Source of the DNA: Acidimicrobiaceae bacterium
GTDB lineage: Bacteria; Actinomycetota; Acidimicrobiia; Acidimicrobiales; Bog-793
Direction of reading: 5' to 3'
DNA: 63,084 nucleotides
Assembly: GCA_003140595.1 (NCBI GenBank)
Contig: PLKG01000132.1
Location: 271-63,354, forward strand
A model generated the notes under the pieces. It made no database searches and had not been told where the DNA came from. It saw nothing but the letters and a program-made list of their open reading frames with translations. Below, one piece after another: positions 1 through 7,904 of the stretch (positions within the stretch are counted from its first letter, which is position 1; the number at the start of each line of letters is the position of its first letter). The position numbers were made by a program, and so were the translations under genes.

Positions 1-107
1 CCGTACGGGCCGTCCCACGAGAACGAGAATCGATACGTCGGCACGTGCTCGGGCCCGGTGCTCTCGCGGGCCTCGGCCTCGGAAGGCTCAGAATCGGTGC
101 TCGGCAT
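1..107 (-). CDS. Start of an unidentified protein (partial, runs off left edge)
   Basis: An open frame begins at an ATG (107-105) inside the 3' end of the neighbouring glycosyltransferase and stays open to the window edge, giving about 36 residues. It begins MPSTDSEPSEAEA and ends in an aromatic-rich stretch YRFSFSWDGPYG. A GGGAG ribosome-binding site lies about four bases upstream. The 20-base overlap with the upstream gene suggests the same operon. Too little is visible to name a family; its place after glycosyltransferases suggests cell-surface polysaccharide work, which is inference only. Confidence 0.45.
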   Translation of the reverse strand, partial: MPSTDSEPSEAEARESTGPEHVPTYRFSFSWDGPY

Positions 108-1038
108 ACTCTCCCTCGTGGAAGAAGGCGACTGAGGCGACCTGCTCTTCAGAGACACCGAGCGCCTCGCGGTAGGTCAGAGGAAGTGAGCCTTCGGCGC
201 GCTTGCCCAGGAACTCCGCCGCAGCTCCGCGATGAAGCTCGCTCCCGTTGACCTCGGCCCAGTTGAGCCACCAGTCGACGAAGTCACCTCGCTCCGCCCG
301 GTGGCCGAGGAGCAGTCGGGCCAGAACGACGTGGTACTCCTCTTCGGGTGATGGCGCGGGAAAGCCCGTAACCATCAGCTCCTTGTCGTGGAAGACCGCC
401 GCCTCGGGCACGTGGCGTACGCGCAGGCCGCCCAGCCGTACCCGCCAGGAGAGGTCCACGTCGTCGCCGTGGAGGAAGAACGCGGGCTCGAACCCACCGA
501 GAACATCGAAGACCGACCTGCGCATCGCCATCAGAGAGCCGCTCGCCCATGGTGTGTCACCGGTCACGGGGTCGAAGAACTTCGGGTGCTCGAGCGGGAT
601 CTGGCGCGCCTCGGCGATGCCGACGGTGTCGTCGTCGAGGACTCCTACAAGAGTCGCCAGACAGTTCGGAGCCAAGTAGGTGTCGGGGTTGAGCAGCACG
701 AGGACGTCGCGCTCGCCGCCGGTCCGGTGCGTCTCAGCCGTCCGGTTCGCGAGAAGGTTCTGACCAGCCCCGTGCCCCGTGTTCGTCATGAAAGAGACGT
801 AGTCGAACGTGATGTCGGCCCGGGCGAACATCTCGCGAGCCTCGGCGATCACCTCCTCAGCCACCACGGCATCAGGCCCCTCCGGGCCCCCGCAATCGCC
901 GATCGCGACAGTCACCGCCCAGTCGGCTGCTCCGGCGCGCAGTACACGAGTTGCGGCCGCCACAGATCCCAGCATCGCCAATAGGCCGGGCGCGTCACGG
1001 CCGTAGCGGACGGTCTGGACCCGCAGTGACGTCGTCAT
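88..1038 (-). CDS. Family 2 glycosyltransferase (rhamnosyltransferase-like)
   Basis: A 316-residue cytoplasmic GT-A glycosyltransferase that should transfer a sugar from a nucleotide-sugar donor to a growing glycan. Visible hallmarks are NTGHGAGQN near residues 86-94, the donor/metal motif LLNPDT (115-120) and the acceptor-side block GGFEPAFFLHGDDVDLSWR, typical of WbbL-like GT2 enzymes. Length is normal for the family. It shares its N-terminal pattern (SLRVQTV) with the glycosyltransferase ending at 3692, so the two are probably paralogues of one surface-glycan cluster. Donor and acceptor cannot be assigned from sequence. Confidence 0.85.
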   Translation of the reverse strand: MTTSLRVQTVRYGRDAPGLLAMLGSVAAATRVLRAGAADWAVTVAIGDCGGPEGPDAVVAEEVIAEAREMFARADITFDYVSFMTNTGHGAGQNLLANRTAETHRTGGERDVLVLLNPDTYLAPNCLATLVGVLDDDTVGIAEARQIPLEHPKFFDPVTGDTPWASGSLMAMRRSVFDVLGGFEPAFFLHGDDVDLSWRVRLGGLRVRHVPEAAVFHDKELMVTGFPAPSPEEEYHVVLARLLLGHRAERGDFVDWWLNWAEVNGSELHRGAAAEFLGKRAEGSLPLTYREALGVSEEQVASVAFFHEGEYAEHRF

Positions 1039-1162
1039 CGCGTCGAGAGCCTACGGCCGCGAGCTCGCCGGGAGCGGTCCGCGCGCCCGCGCGAAGGGCC
1101 TCCCGGCCACGCGAAAAGGTCCCGGAAGCCGGACCGTCATGGGAGGACGAACCGTCTGCTGA

Positions 1163-3613
1163 TCAGCCGGAGCGCTGGCGGTACGCGTCGACGAGCTTCA
1201 GAGCGACGCGGAGCGGAACCGTCGCCTTCCAGCTCTTGGTGGCCTCGAACTCGGTGCGGACGCGAGCTTCCGCCTGGGCGACAGCCTCGTCGAGGCGCGC
1301 GAGCGCAGCGTCACGCTCGGCGACGGCGGCTTTGGCACGAGCTTCCGCATCCCGGAACTCGTGGAACCTCGCCTCGGCAATGGCCGTTACCTCTGCGGCA
1401 TGCTGCTCGGCCACAGCGACGCGTTGCTCGGCGAAGACCACCCGCTCCTCGGCGAGGGCCGCGCTCTGCTGGGCGACAGCCGCGCTCTGCTCGGCGACCG
1501 CGACGCGCTGCTCGGCGAAGACCACCCGCTCCTCGGCGAGGGCCGCGCCCTGCTCGACCGCCGCGACGCGCTGCTCGGCGAAGACCACCCGCTCCTCGGC
1601 GAGGGCGACGCTCTGCTCGACCGCCGCGACGCGCTGCTCGGCGAAGACCACCCGCTCCTCGGCGAGGGCGACGCTCTGCTGGGCGACAACCGCGCTCTGC
1701 TCGGCGACCGCGACGTGCTGCTCGGCGACCGCAGCCCTCTGTTCGGCGAGCTCAACACCCTGGGTGACCACAGCCGCGCCTTGCTCGGCGACGGCCACGC
1801 GCTGCTCGGCGACGGCGACGTGCTGCTCGGCGACGGCGGCTTGGCGCTCGGCGACCTTCACCTGGCGCTTGGCGACGGCTGCGCGCTGCTCGGCGACGGC
1901 CAGGAGCTGCTCGGCCGCCTCGACGCGCGCCAGCAACTGACCTTTCTCGACCCACAGGTCAGCCACCTCTGCAGTCGAAGTCGCCAGAGCGTCCTTCAGC
2001 AGGTCCAGGTCCTTGTTCAGCTGTTCGACCGTGTTCGCCGTCATCTCCATCTGGGTGAGCCTGCTCACGGTCCCAGGTGGGACGAGAAGGGGTCTCGCGT
2101 CAAAACGGCCCCGTATCGACCACGTCGTCAGGTCCCAGGTCTCCTCGGGATGCTCCAGGTGCGAGGCGTAGCCCCGCTTCCATCTTCTGTAGAGCGAGGT
2201 CACCTCGGGCGTGCTCGCCACACCGCACAGCAGCGAGGCGCTCAGCAACACGGCCCAGTCCTCGAGCACCGGCAGCTCGTCGTCGAAAGAGACTCCGAGG
2301 TCGGTGAAACAGCTCCGGGGAATCGCCACCGAGCAGTTGGGGGTCCGGTTGCCGACCAGGTGGGCGACAAGGTCGAACTCGAGGGGGTAGGGAGTCGTGG
2401 TCGGCCCGATCTGGCTGTAGCCGGTGCCGCATTCCCACGACTCCTCGTCTATCGAATGGGTGGCGCAGCCGGCGCGCACCACGGCGCCGGGACGGAGCCT
2501 GACGAGCTTGTCGAATTCGTCCACCCAGTGGCATAAAGCAAGATCGTCGTCGTCGAGGAAAGCCACGTAGCGACCGGACGCCTCGGCTACTCCGACCTGG
2601 AGAGGGTGGGCCCTGCCCCCGCCCTCCACACGTATCGTCCGGATCTTGCCCACAAGCCAGCGCGGAAGGCGCTCCATGACCTCGACGACGGCCGCGTGGT
2701 CGCTATCGGCGGTGTCGTGGCAGCAGATGATGACCTCGATGTCGCGATTGGTCTGGGCAGCGAGCGAGGTGAGGTTGTCCTCGAGCGGGATGAGGCGCCG
2801 TCCCTGAGTGCGCACGATCACGCTGAGGAAGGGCGCGGAGGCGCCCTTGGACGCCGGCGTCATCGGGCGCCGGGCGGCGGTCAGCTGGGACGCGGCGACG
2901 GGTAGGTAGGCCCGCACGAACTGGTCGACGAGGGCTCCCGGGCCGCTCTGCTCCCGCACCTGTAGGAGGAAGTCGTGCAGTGGCGTGCCAGCGGAGAGCG
3001 CCGTCAGAGTCTCGGGGAAGTGCTGGTCGCTGTGGCGGGCCACCAGGTCGTCCGCCTTGATCTGCTTCCAGCCGGCGCGCGACAACTCGTGCTCGAACGT
3101 GCCGGGTGCGAAGTGCGAGACCTGGCGCTCGTCGAGGAGTCCCTCCGAGGTGACGTCCCATCGGCCCGAAAGCAGCTTCGCGGCCAGGTCGAAGTGCGAG
3201 ACGTTGGCGACGCTCGCGACAAGCGGCGCACCCGGGTGCTTCCTCGCCACCTCGCCCAGGACCGCTAGCAGCTCAGCAGGCCGGGTGAGACGCTCGATCA
3301 GATCCAGCGCCACGATCGCCGCAAGCGAGCGTCCCGCGAGGACCTCCTCGAGACGCTGCAGTAGCGCGGCCTGTTCGCCGAGATCCACGACAGCTGTGGA
3401 GAATCCTCGCCCGGCAAGCTCCGCCAGGCCGTCGGGTTCGGCGCCGACCCCGAGGTAGTCGAGGCCGATCTCCGCGCATGATGCGGCAACAGCGCCCAGA
3501 CCGCACCCGAGGTCGAGGAGCACTCCCTCGTTGCGGGCGTGAGCTGAGAGGAGCCGGAAGACGTGGCCGTGGACGGACTCGCCCGCGTGGCCGGGATTGC
3601 TGGGCTTGGTCAC
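1163..3613 (-). CDS. Methyltransferase + GT2 glycosyltransferase + coiled-coil fusion
   Basis: An 816-residue three-part protein. Residues 1-240 form a class I SAM-dependent methyltransferase with motif I LLDLGCGLG at 32-40. Residues about 261-480 form a GT2 domain that opens with FLSVIVRTQGR and carries the donor/metal motif FLDDDD (352-357). Residues about 530-745 are a long alanine/valine/glutamate/glutamine coiled coil of nearly perfect heptads (VAEQRVA type), followed by a short basic tail ending in RQRSG. The start is GTG at 3613. Similar fusions occur in O-antigen-type assembly, where the coiled coil can act as a scaffold or chain-length ruler; that role is inferred. The coil is encoded by tandem 63-bp repeats. 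Confidence 0.82.
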   Translation of the reverse strand: MTKPSNPGHAGESVHGHVFRLLSAHARNEGVLLDLGCGLGAVAASCAEIGLDYLGVGAEPDGLAELAGRGFSTAVVDLGEQAALLQRLEEVLAGRSLAAIVALDLIERLTRPAELLAVLGEVARKHPGAPLVASVANVSHFDLAAKLLSGRWDVTSEGLLDERQVSHFAPGTFEHELSRAGWKQIKADDLVARHSDQHFPETLTALSAGTPLHDFLLQVREQSGPGALVDQFVRAYLPVAASQLTAARRPMTPASKGASAPFLSVIVRTQGRRLIPLEDNLTSLAAQTNRDIEVIICCHDTADSDHAAVVEVMERLPRWLVGKIRTIRVEGGGRAHPLQVGVAEASGRYVAFLDDDDLALCHWVDEFDKLVRLRPGAVVRAGCATHSIDEESWECGTGYSQIGPTTTPYPLEFDLVAHLVGNRTPNCSVAIPRSCFTDLGVSFDDELPVLEDWAVLLSASLLCGVASTPEVTSLYRRWKRGYASHLEHPEETWDLTTWSIRGRFDARPLLVPPGTVSRLTQMEMTANTVEQLNKDLDLLKDALATSTAEVADLWVEKGQLLARVEAAEQLLAVAEQRAAVAKRQVKVAERQAAVAEQHVAVAEQRVAVAEQGAAVVTQGVELAEQRAAVAEQHVAVAEQSAVVAQQSVALAEERVVFAEQRVAAVEQSVALAEERVVFAEQRVAAVEQGAALAEERVVFAEQRVAVAEQSAAVAQQSAALAEERVVFAEQRVAVAEQHAAEVTAIAEARFHEFRDAEARAKAAVAERDAALARLDEAVAQAEARVRTEFEATKSWKATVPLRVALKLVDAYRQRSG
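1420..1930 (-). repeat. Tandem 63-bp coding repeats (21-residue, three-heptad units)
   Basis: The coiled-coil part of the fusion gene consists of near-identical DNA units. The string GCTCGGCGAAGACCACCC recurs at about 1428, 1512, 1575 and 1638 on the plus strand; the last three copies are spaced exactly 63 bp apart and the first is 84 bp before the second. Shorter 21-bp (one-heptad) variants fill the flanks. Copy number could change in-frame by slippage or recombination, altering coil length. There are no unique spacers, so this is not a CRISPR array. Confidence 0.85.
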
Positions 3614-3691
3614 CTACGCACCGTCCCAAGGTTCGGCCCGAGGAGGTTCAGGCCCGTCGGGAACTGTCTCGTCGTGTTCATGAGCCGACGC

Positions 3692-4609
3692 TCACGAGAA
3701 ACGCTCGACTGCGTATGAACCATCTCGAAAGAATGCCACCGTATCTGCGCCGGCGACCGGCGAGGGCAGCCGGCCCTCGGCCTTACGTTCCCGGAGGGCC
3801 TCGGCGGCCTCACGTTGCGCCTCACTGCCGTGCTCGCTGTAGAAGGCCAGCCTCACCTCGAAGTGATCCGGGCGGCCGTACTTGCGACTGAGCAAAAGGT
3901 CCGCCTCCGCGACCGAACGCTCGTTCTTCGGCGAGACCAGCAACCGGCCCGAGCCGTCGACGCGCTGGTCGAGTATCACCCGGGCTGACGGCCTGTAGGT
4001 GCACTGGTAACCGGCCAGCCGGAGCCGCCACGAATAGTCGACGTCGTCACCATCGACGAAGAACGACTCGGCGTCGAGGCCGCCCAGCTCGGCGAACAGC
4101 TCTGCGCGAGTCAGTGCACACGCGAGCGAGCACCAGCCGGTCTCGCCCGAGACCGGGTCGTAGGCCTTCGGGTTCTCGAAGGGCAGTTGGTGCGCTTCGA
4201 CGAGGCCGACCTCTGGGCGGGCGAGGAGACCTCGAATCAGCTCTGTCACGGCCACCGGCCCGGCGACGACATCGTCGTTGCAGAGCAACAAGAGCTCGGA
4301 GTCGTTCGTCTGGAAGAGCCGGTTGTGTCCTTCGGCATGGCCGAGATTGCGCCCGAACCGTTCGTAGGTGAAATCGGCGCCACCGTAGACAAGAGCCTCA
4401 CGGAGCTCCTCCTGGGCCCTCTTGGAGAGCCCCGCCTTCTCTGAAGAGTCGCCCAGTGCTACGACCGTGGCGCCCAACAGGCCGGCGACACGCGCGTTGT
4501 GAAGCGACTGGGCGAGAGCCTCGACATAGCGGAGCAGGGTCGCGGGCGTGAAGGCGTGGGCGACGGTTTGCACGCGCAGGCTGGACGGAGGCATCTCGGC
4601 TTGCGACAC
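3692..4609 (-). CDS. Family 2 glycosyltransferase
   Basis: A 305-residue GT-A glycosyltransferase paralogous to the one at 88-1038. It shows NLGHAEGHNRLF, the donor motif LLCNDDVV and the acceptor block GGLDAESFFVDGDDVDYSWR. The GTG at 4609 has a GGGAG ribosome-binding site four bases upstream; an ATG at 4594 (MPPSSLRVQTV) would match the paralogue's N-terminus better but has a weaker site. It is probably the first gene of the minus-strand glycan cluster. Substrate unknown. Confidence 0.84.
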   Translation of the reverse strand: MSQAEMPPSSLRVQTVAHAFTPATLLRYVEALAQSLHNARVAGLLGATVVALGDSSEKAGLSKRAQEELREALVYGGADFTYERFGRNLGHAEGHNRLFQTNDSELLLLCNDDVVAGPVAVTELIRGLLARPEVGLVEAHQLPFENPKAYDPVSGETGWCSLACALTRAELFAELGGLDAESFFVDGDDVDYSWRLRLAGYQCTYRPSARVILDQRVDGSGRLLVSPKNERSVAEADLLLSRKYGRPDHFEVRLAFYSEHGSEAQREAAEALRERKAEGRLPSPVAGADTVAFFRDGSYAVERFS

Positions 4610-4849
4610 GGCACTCCCATCTCTTTAGACCCGGCTCGGGCCGGGCTGACATGCCGACAATATCCCCGGTGCGGGCCAGCGAGGTGTTCTGGGCCGCCGC
4701 ATCACCACGATGCGTCACGAACAAGCCGCTCTCGGTCGGCCTCCGGCGGGCATCGACGCAGGCAGGTCGTGTCCCCGAGCCCCGATTGGGAGCCGCGGGC
4801 AAGTACCCGCTAGTTTCACGTCGGCTGTACGGTCAGGTAAGTTATTTCG

Positions 4850-4855
4850 TATAGT
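4850..4855 (+). promoter_or_regulatory. Probable -10 box of the B12 regulator gene
   Basis: TATAGT stands in an AT-rich patch (4836-4890) that contrasts with the GC-rich surroundings, about 70 bases upstream of the regulator start. A convincing TTGACA-like -35 is not visible (CTGTAC lies 19 bases upstream), so activation or an alternative sigma factor is possible. Confidence 0.4.
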
Positions 4856-4876
4856 AAAGGAATGCCACCAGATTAT

Positions 4877-4886
4877 TTAGTGCTAA
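4877..4886 (+). promoter_or_regulatory. Operator-like near-palindrome TTAGTGCTAA (copy 1)
   Basis: TTAGTGCTAA differs by one base from the perfect palindrome TTAGTACTAA found at 9340-9349. It lies between the -10 box and the start of the B12-binding regulator, where a bound repressor would block transcription. It is proposed as an autoregulatory site; this is inference from position and from the shared sequence. Confidence 0.5.
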
Positions 4887-4921
4887 GTTTTGCGAGGTGA
4901 GAACGATCCCAAAGGATGGAA

Positions 4922-5755
4922 ATGTCTAGAAAGCCGCTCACTCTGCCGGAGGTCGCAGACCGCCTCGGCGTTCACTACATGACCGTCTACCGCTATGTCC
5001 GCACGGGCAGGCTCCCCGCCAAGCGTGTCAGGGGTGCGTGGCAGGTCGATCCTGCGGACCTCGCGCACGTGGAACGGTCCAGGCAGGGACCCCGTGCGAC
5101 CGGCAAGGCGCCGTCGCGCGCCCGCCTCGAGGCGCGACTTGTCGCGAGTGACGAGGCCGGGGCGTGGGACGTCCTCGAAGAGGCCCTCGCTTCGGGCATG
5201 GAACCGGACGAAGTGCTCCTGGAGCTCATCGGACCCGCGCTGCACTCGATAGGAACGCTTTGGGAGCAAGGCAAGCTCTCGGTCGCGGATGAGCACCGCG
5301 CGAGCGCCGTCGCCGCGCGGCTCGTGAGCAGACTCGGCGCCCGCTTCGCCCGCCGGGGTCACAGGCGGGGAACGGTGGTCCTCGCCGGCGCACCCGGCGA
5401 GCTGCACGCATTGCCTGTCTCCATTGCGGCCAACCTGCTGCGTTGGAAGGGATTCGACGTCGTCGAGCTCGGAGCGGACACCCCCGCGGAAGCTCTCGTG
5501 GAGACGGCGGCGGGCGAGCCAGACCTCCTGGCCGTAGGCATCGTGTGCACAGCAGCAGGATCACCCAAAGCGGCGCGCCGAGCGGTCGCCGCTCTGCACC
5601 AGGCCGTCCCCAAGGTGCCAGTCCTCCTCGGAGGGGCCGCCGTCGCCGATGTCGCCCACGCCCGCCGACTGGGTGCCGACGTGTTCACCGGCGGTCGTGC
5701 CGACGAGGTCGTGCGCTGCGTGGAGGCCATCGTCGCTCCGAAGTCCGCGCGCTGA
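4922..5755 (+). CDS. CarH/LitR-like B12-binding transcriptional regulator
   Basis: Numbering follows the upstream ATG at 4916 (279 residues); the ATG at 4922 is preferred because AAAGG lies at a better distance. Residues 8-50 form an excisionase/MerR-type helix-turn-helix (LTLPEVADRLGVHYMTVYR). Residues 80-145 form the helical cobalamin-capping domain with W116, nine residues, then E126-H127, exactly the W-x9-EH signature of CarH photoreceptors. Residues 153-275 form a Rossmann B12-binding domain with E162-x-H164, the usual lower-axial-ligand position, although the following Gly of E/D-x-H-x-x-G is Pro167. CarH proteins bind adenosylcobalamin in the dark, repress, and release DNA when light breaks the Co-C bond. 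Next door are lipid-modification genes of the kind such regulators control. Light sensing here is inferred. Confidence 0.8.
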   Translation: MSRKPLTLPEVADRLGVHYMTVYRYVRTGRLPAKRVRGAWQVDPADLAHVERSRQGPRATGKAPSRARLEARLVASDEAGAWDVLEEALASGMEPDEVLLELIGPALHSIGTLWEQGKLSVADEHRASAVAARLVSRLGARFARRGHRRGTVVLAGAPGELHALPVSIAANLLRWKGFDVVELGADTPAEALVETAAGEPDLLAVGIVCTAAGSPKAARRAVAALHQAVPKVPVLLGGAAVADVAHARRLGADVFTGGRADEVVRCVEAIVAPKSAR

Positions 5756-5782
5756 CGCCGACGCGGACGGTCGCAAGCTCTG

Positions 5783-7063
5783 TCAGGCGGCGCGGGCGCT
5801 CAGTCGACCGCGCCAGGAGGGCTTCGCGAGCACGACCTGCACGTCGCTCACGTGGCGTTCCAAAAACGCCGCCTCGCAGTACGCGAGGTACAGGGCCCAG
5901 AGCCGACGGAACTCGGTGCTCACCTTGAGGCGCTGGAGCTGAGCTTCGTGCGAGTCCAGGTTCGCTGCCCAACGCTGCAATGTCTCGGCGTAGTGGCGAC
6001 CGATGTCCTCGAGGTCGACGATGCGCAGATCGGTCGCCCTCGCCACACAAGCGGTGATCGAGGCAACCGAGGGCAGGCAGCCGCCGGGAAACACCATGGC
6101 GCGGATGAAGTCCTTGTGCCACTTGGCGCGGGAAAAGCTGCGATCGTCGATGACGATGGCCTGGAGAGCGGCCAGTCCTCCATCGGCTAACAAAGCGGAG
6201 CAGGCCGCAAGGAAGTCGTCGTGGTGCCGCCAGTCGACCGCTTCGATCATCTCGACAGACACCAGCTTGTCAAACCGGCCGCGCAAGTCACGCCAGTCGT
6301 CGCCGAGCACGCTCACCCGGTCCGAAAGGCCGGCCTCGGCGACGCGACCGGTGACATAGGAGTGCTGGGCCGCTGAGACTGTCGTGGTGGTCACCCGGCA
6401 CCCATAGCGATCGGCCGCGTGGACGGCGAAGCTGCCCCATCCCGATCCGATCTCGACAAGGTGATCGCCCGGCCCAAGGTCGAGCTTGGAACAGAGACGG
6501 TCGATCTTGGCCAGCTGCGCATCTCGCAGGCTCGCGTCGGGACGCTCGAACACCCCGCAGGAGTAGGTCATCGTGTCGTCGAGCATCAACTCGAAGAACT
6601 CGTTGGACACGTCGTAGTGCGCCTGGACATTTCGCTCATCGTCTCCTCGGCTCGGCGCCGCCAGCCGCGCCGAGATGTCGAGGACCTCTCCCACCGCCCG
6701 CCCGAGGCGGTCCATCCAATTGAGCAGGGGGCGCATGCGAGAGAACATCTCCCGCAGGAAAGCGGTCAGGTCGTCGGCGTCCCACCACCCGGCTATGTAA
6801 GAGGCCCCGAGGCCGACCGATCCCGATCGCAGCAACGCCTCGTAGGCGCGAGGGTCGTGCACCTCGACGCGCGCCACCGGATCGCCGGTGCCCAGTCGAT
6901 GCGTCCTGCCGGCTTCCACAACCTCGATCGCGCCGCCGGCGCCCCGAGCGCCGGCCGCGAGGACGACCTTGCGGGCGGTCTTCTCCAAACCGGTCCACAT
7001 CCGGCGCGGTGCGGCGTGGCGGAGGAGCCCACTGGCATCCACCGGCGGGACCTGCTCAGTCAT
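5783..7063 (-). CDS. ufaA1: Cyclopropane-fatty-acid-synthase-like methyltransferase
   Basis: A SAM-dependent enzyme that should modify double bonds of membrane phospholipid acyl chains. Motifs seen are QAHYDVSNEFFELML, the SAM-binding VEIGSGWGSFAVHAA, SVEMIEAV and FPGGCLPS, all characteristic of CFA synthases. The ATG at 7063 gives about 426 residues and an 8-base overlap with the stop of the upstream DUF1365 gene; a TTG at 7111 would extend it by 16 residues. The order FAD-oxidoreductase, DUF1365, CFA-like enzyme is the same as mycobacterial Rv0449c-Rv0448c-ufaA1. The product could be cyclopropane, methylene/methyl-branched or furan-precursor fatty acid; sequence alone does not decide. Confidence 0.85.
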   Translation of the reverse strand: MTEQVPPVDASGLLRHAAPRRMWTGLEKTARKVVLAAGARGAGGAIEVVEAGRTHRLGTGDPVARVEVHDPRAYEALLRSGSVGLGASYIAGWWDADDLTAFLREMFSRMRPLLNWMDRLGRAVGEVLDISARLAAPSRGDDERNVQAHYDVSNEFFELMLDDTMTYSCGVFERPDASLRDAQLAKIDRLCSKLDLGPGDHLVEIGSGWGSFAVHAADRYGCRVTTTTVSAAQHSYVTGRVAEAGLSDRVSVLGDDWRDLRGRFDKLVSVEMIEAVDWRHHDDFLAACSALLADGGLAALQAIVIDDRSFSRAKWHKDFIRAMVFPGGCLPSVASITACVARATDLRIVDLEDIGRHYAETLQRWAANLDSHEAQLQRLKVSTEFRRLWALYLAYCEAAFLERHVSDVQVVLAKPSWRGRLSARAA

Positions 7064-7904
7064 GTCCGACACGGGGCTGTCCGTCGATGTCGAGCTTGCC
7101 GGAGTGGTCAAGGCCCGGACACCGGCGCGGCGGGTGAGCGTAGAAGGGCGCCCCCTTCAAACCGAGTCGGGCGGCTTGGGAGTAGATACCCGCCGACACG
7201 CGGTGGGTGAGCGCGGGATGCTCCCACAGGAGCCGTCCGAGCGCCTGGCGGTCGAGTGGCATGCGCCGTAACGACAAGGTCACCCCCAGCAGGCGCTCAG
7301 AGCCACGGATGACATCGAGGCCGACCATGAGACGCTCGGACGGCGCGGTGTAGCGAAGCTCGTAGTCGAGGTCCATCGGCAGGAAGGGCGATACGTGCAT
7401 TGCCTTGGCGAACCGGTGACGCCCCGGTGAGCCGACGACATAGACATGTCGTTCGTGCCAGGGTGTGTTCTCGACCTCGGCGACGAGCGCCTCCACTTCT
7501 TGGCCGTCTGCGCCGGTGCAGAAGTAGAGGCTTATCGGGTTGAAGAGCCAACCCCAGGTGCGCAAGTTGGCGAGCAGCGCGACGGGGCCCATCGGCCTCA
7601 GCCCGGAACGTTCCTCGACAAGGCTGCGCACGAAGTCGGGCAAGGCCGTGGCCCGGTCGCCCAGGAAGTCCTCGCGGCGGAACCAGACGGGCGACGGGCG
7701 ACGGTCCGACCATAGCGGGTGCAACCGGGTGACTGACTCGATCTCATCCAGATAAAGCAGTGGCATCACGACGCGATAGGTGAACTCGTGCGCGGTACCC
7801 GGCCCGACACGGCGGTGCAGGACGGTCCCTTCGTACACGGCGCTGCGCAGTCCTTGAGCGGAGCGATGTCCGGCACCTCTCCGGGTTGTCGGCGTTGTCG
7901 TCAC
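7056..7904 (-). CDS. DUF1365 family protein
   Basis: A 282-residue protein with the family blocks NPISLYFC, EVENTPWHERHVY and KAMHVSPFLPMDLDY. No catalytic mechanism is established to my knowledge. The family travels with CFA-synthase-like methyltransferases and COG2907 FAD enzymes, so a role in unusual fatty-acid formation is inferred. It starts at GTG 7904, overlapping the stop of the FAD enzyme by four bases (GTGA), which implies translational coupling. No membrane segment or signal peptide is evident. Confidence 0.82.
   Translation of the reverse strand: MTTTPTTRRGAGHRSAQGLRSAVYEGTVLHRRVGPGTAHEFTYRVVMPLLYLDEIESVTRLHPLWSDRRPSPVWFRREDFLGDRATALPDFVRSLVEERSGLRPMGPVALLANLRTWGWLFNPISLYFCTGADGQEVEALVAEVENTPWHERHVYVVGSPGRHRFAKAMHVSPFLPMDLDYELRYTAPSERLMVGLDVIRGSERLLGVTLSLRRMPLDRQALGRLLWEHPALTHRVSAGIYSQAARLGLKGAPFYAHPPRRCPGLDHSGKLDIDGQPRVGHD

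Noticed and set aside
1420..1930. CRISPR-like direct repeats
   Set aside because: Units are contiguous, coding and in multiples of 21 bp, with no unique spacers and no cas genes.
1361..2536. Repetitive plus-strand protein (LLGDRDALLGED type repeats)
   Set aside because: It is the antisense reading of the coiled-coil repeat; the minus-strand frame has continuous methyltransferase and glycosyltransferase domains.
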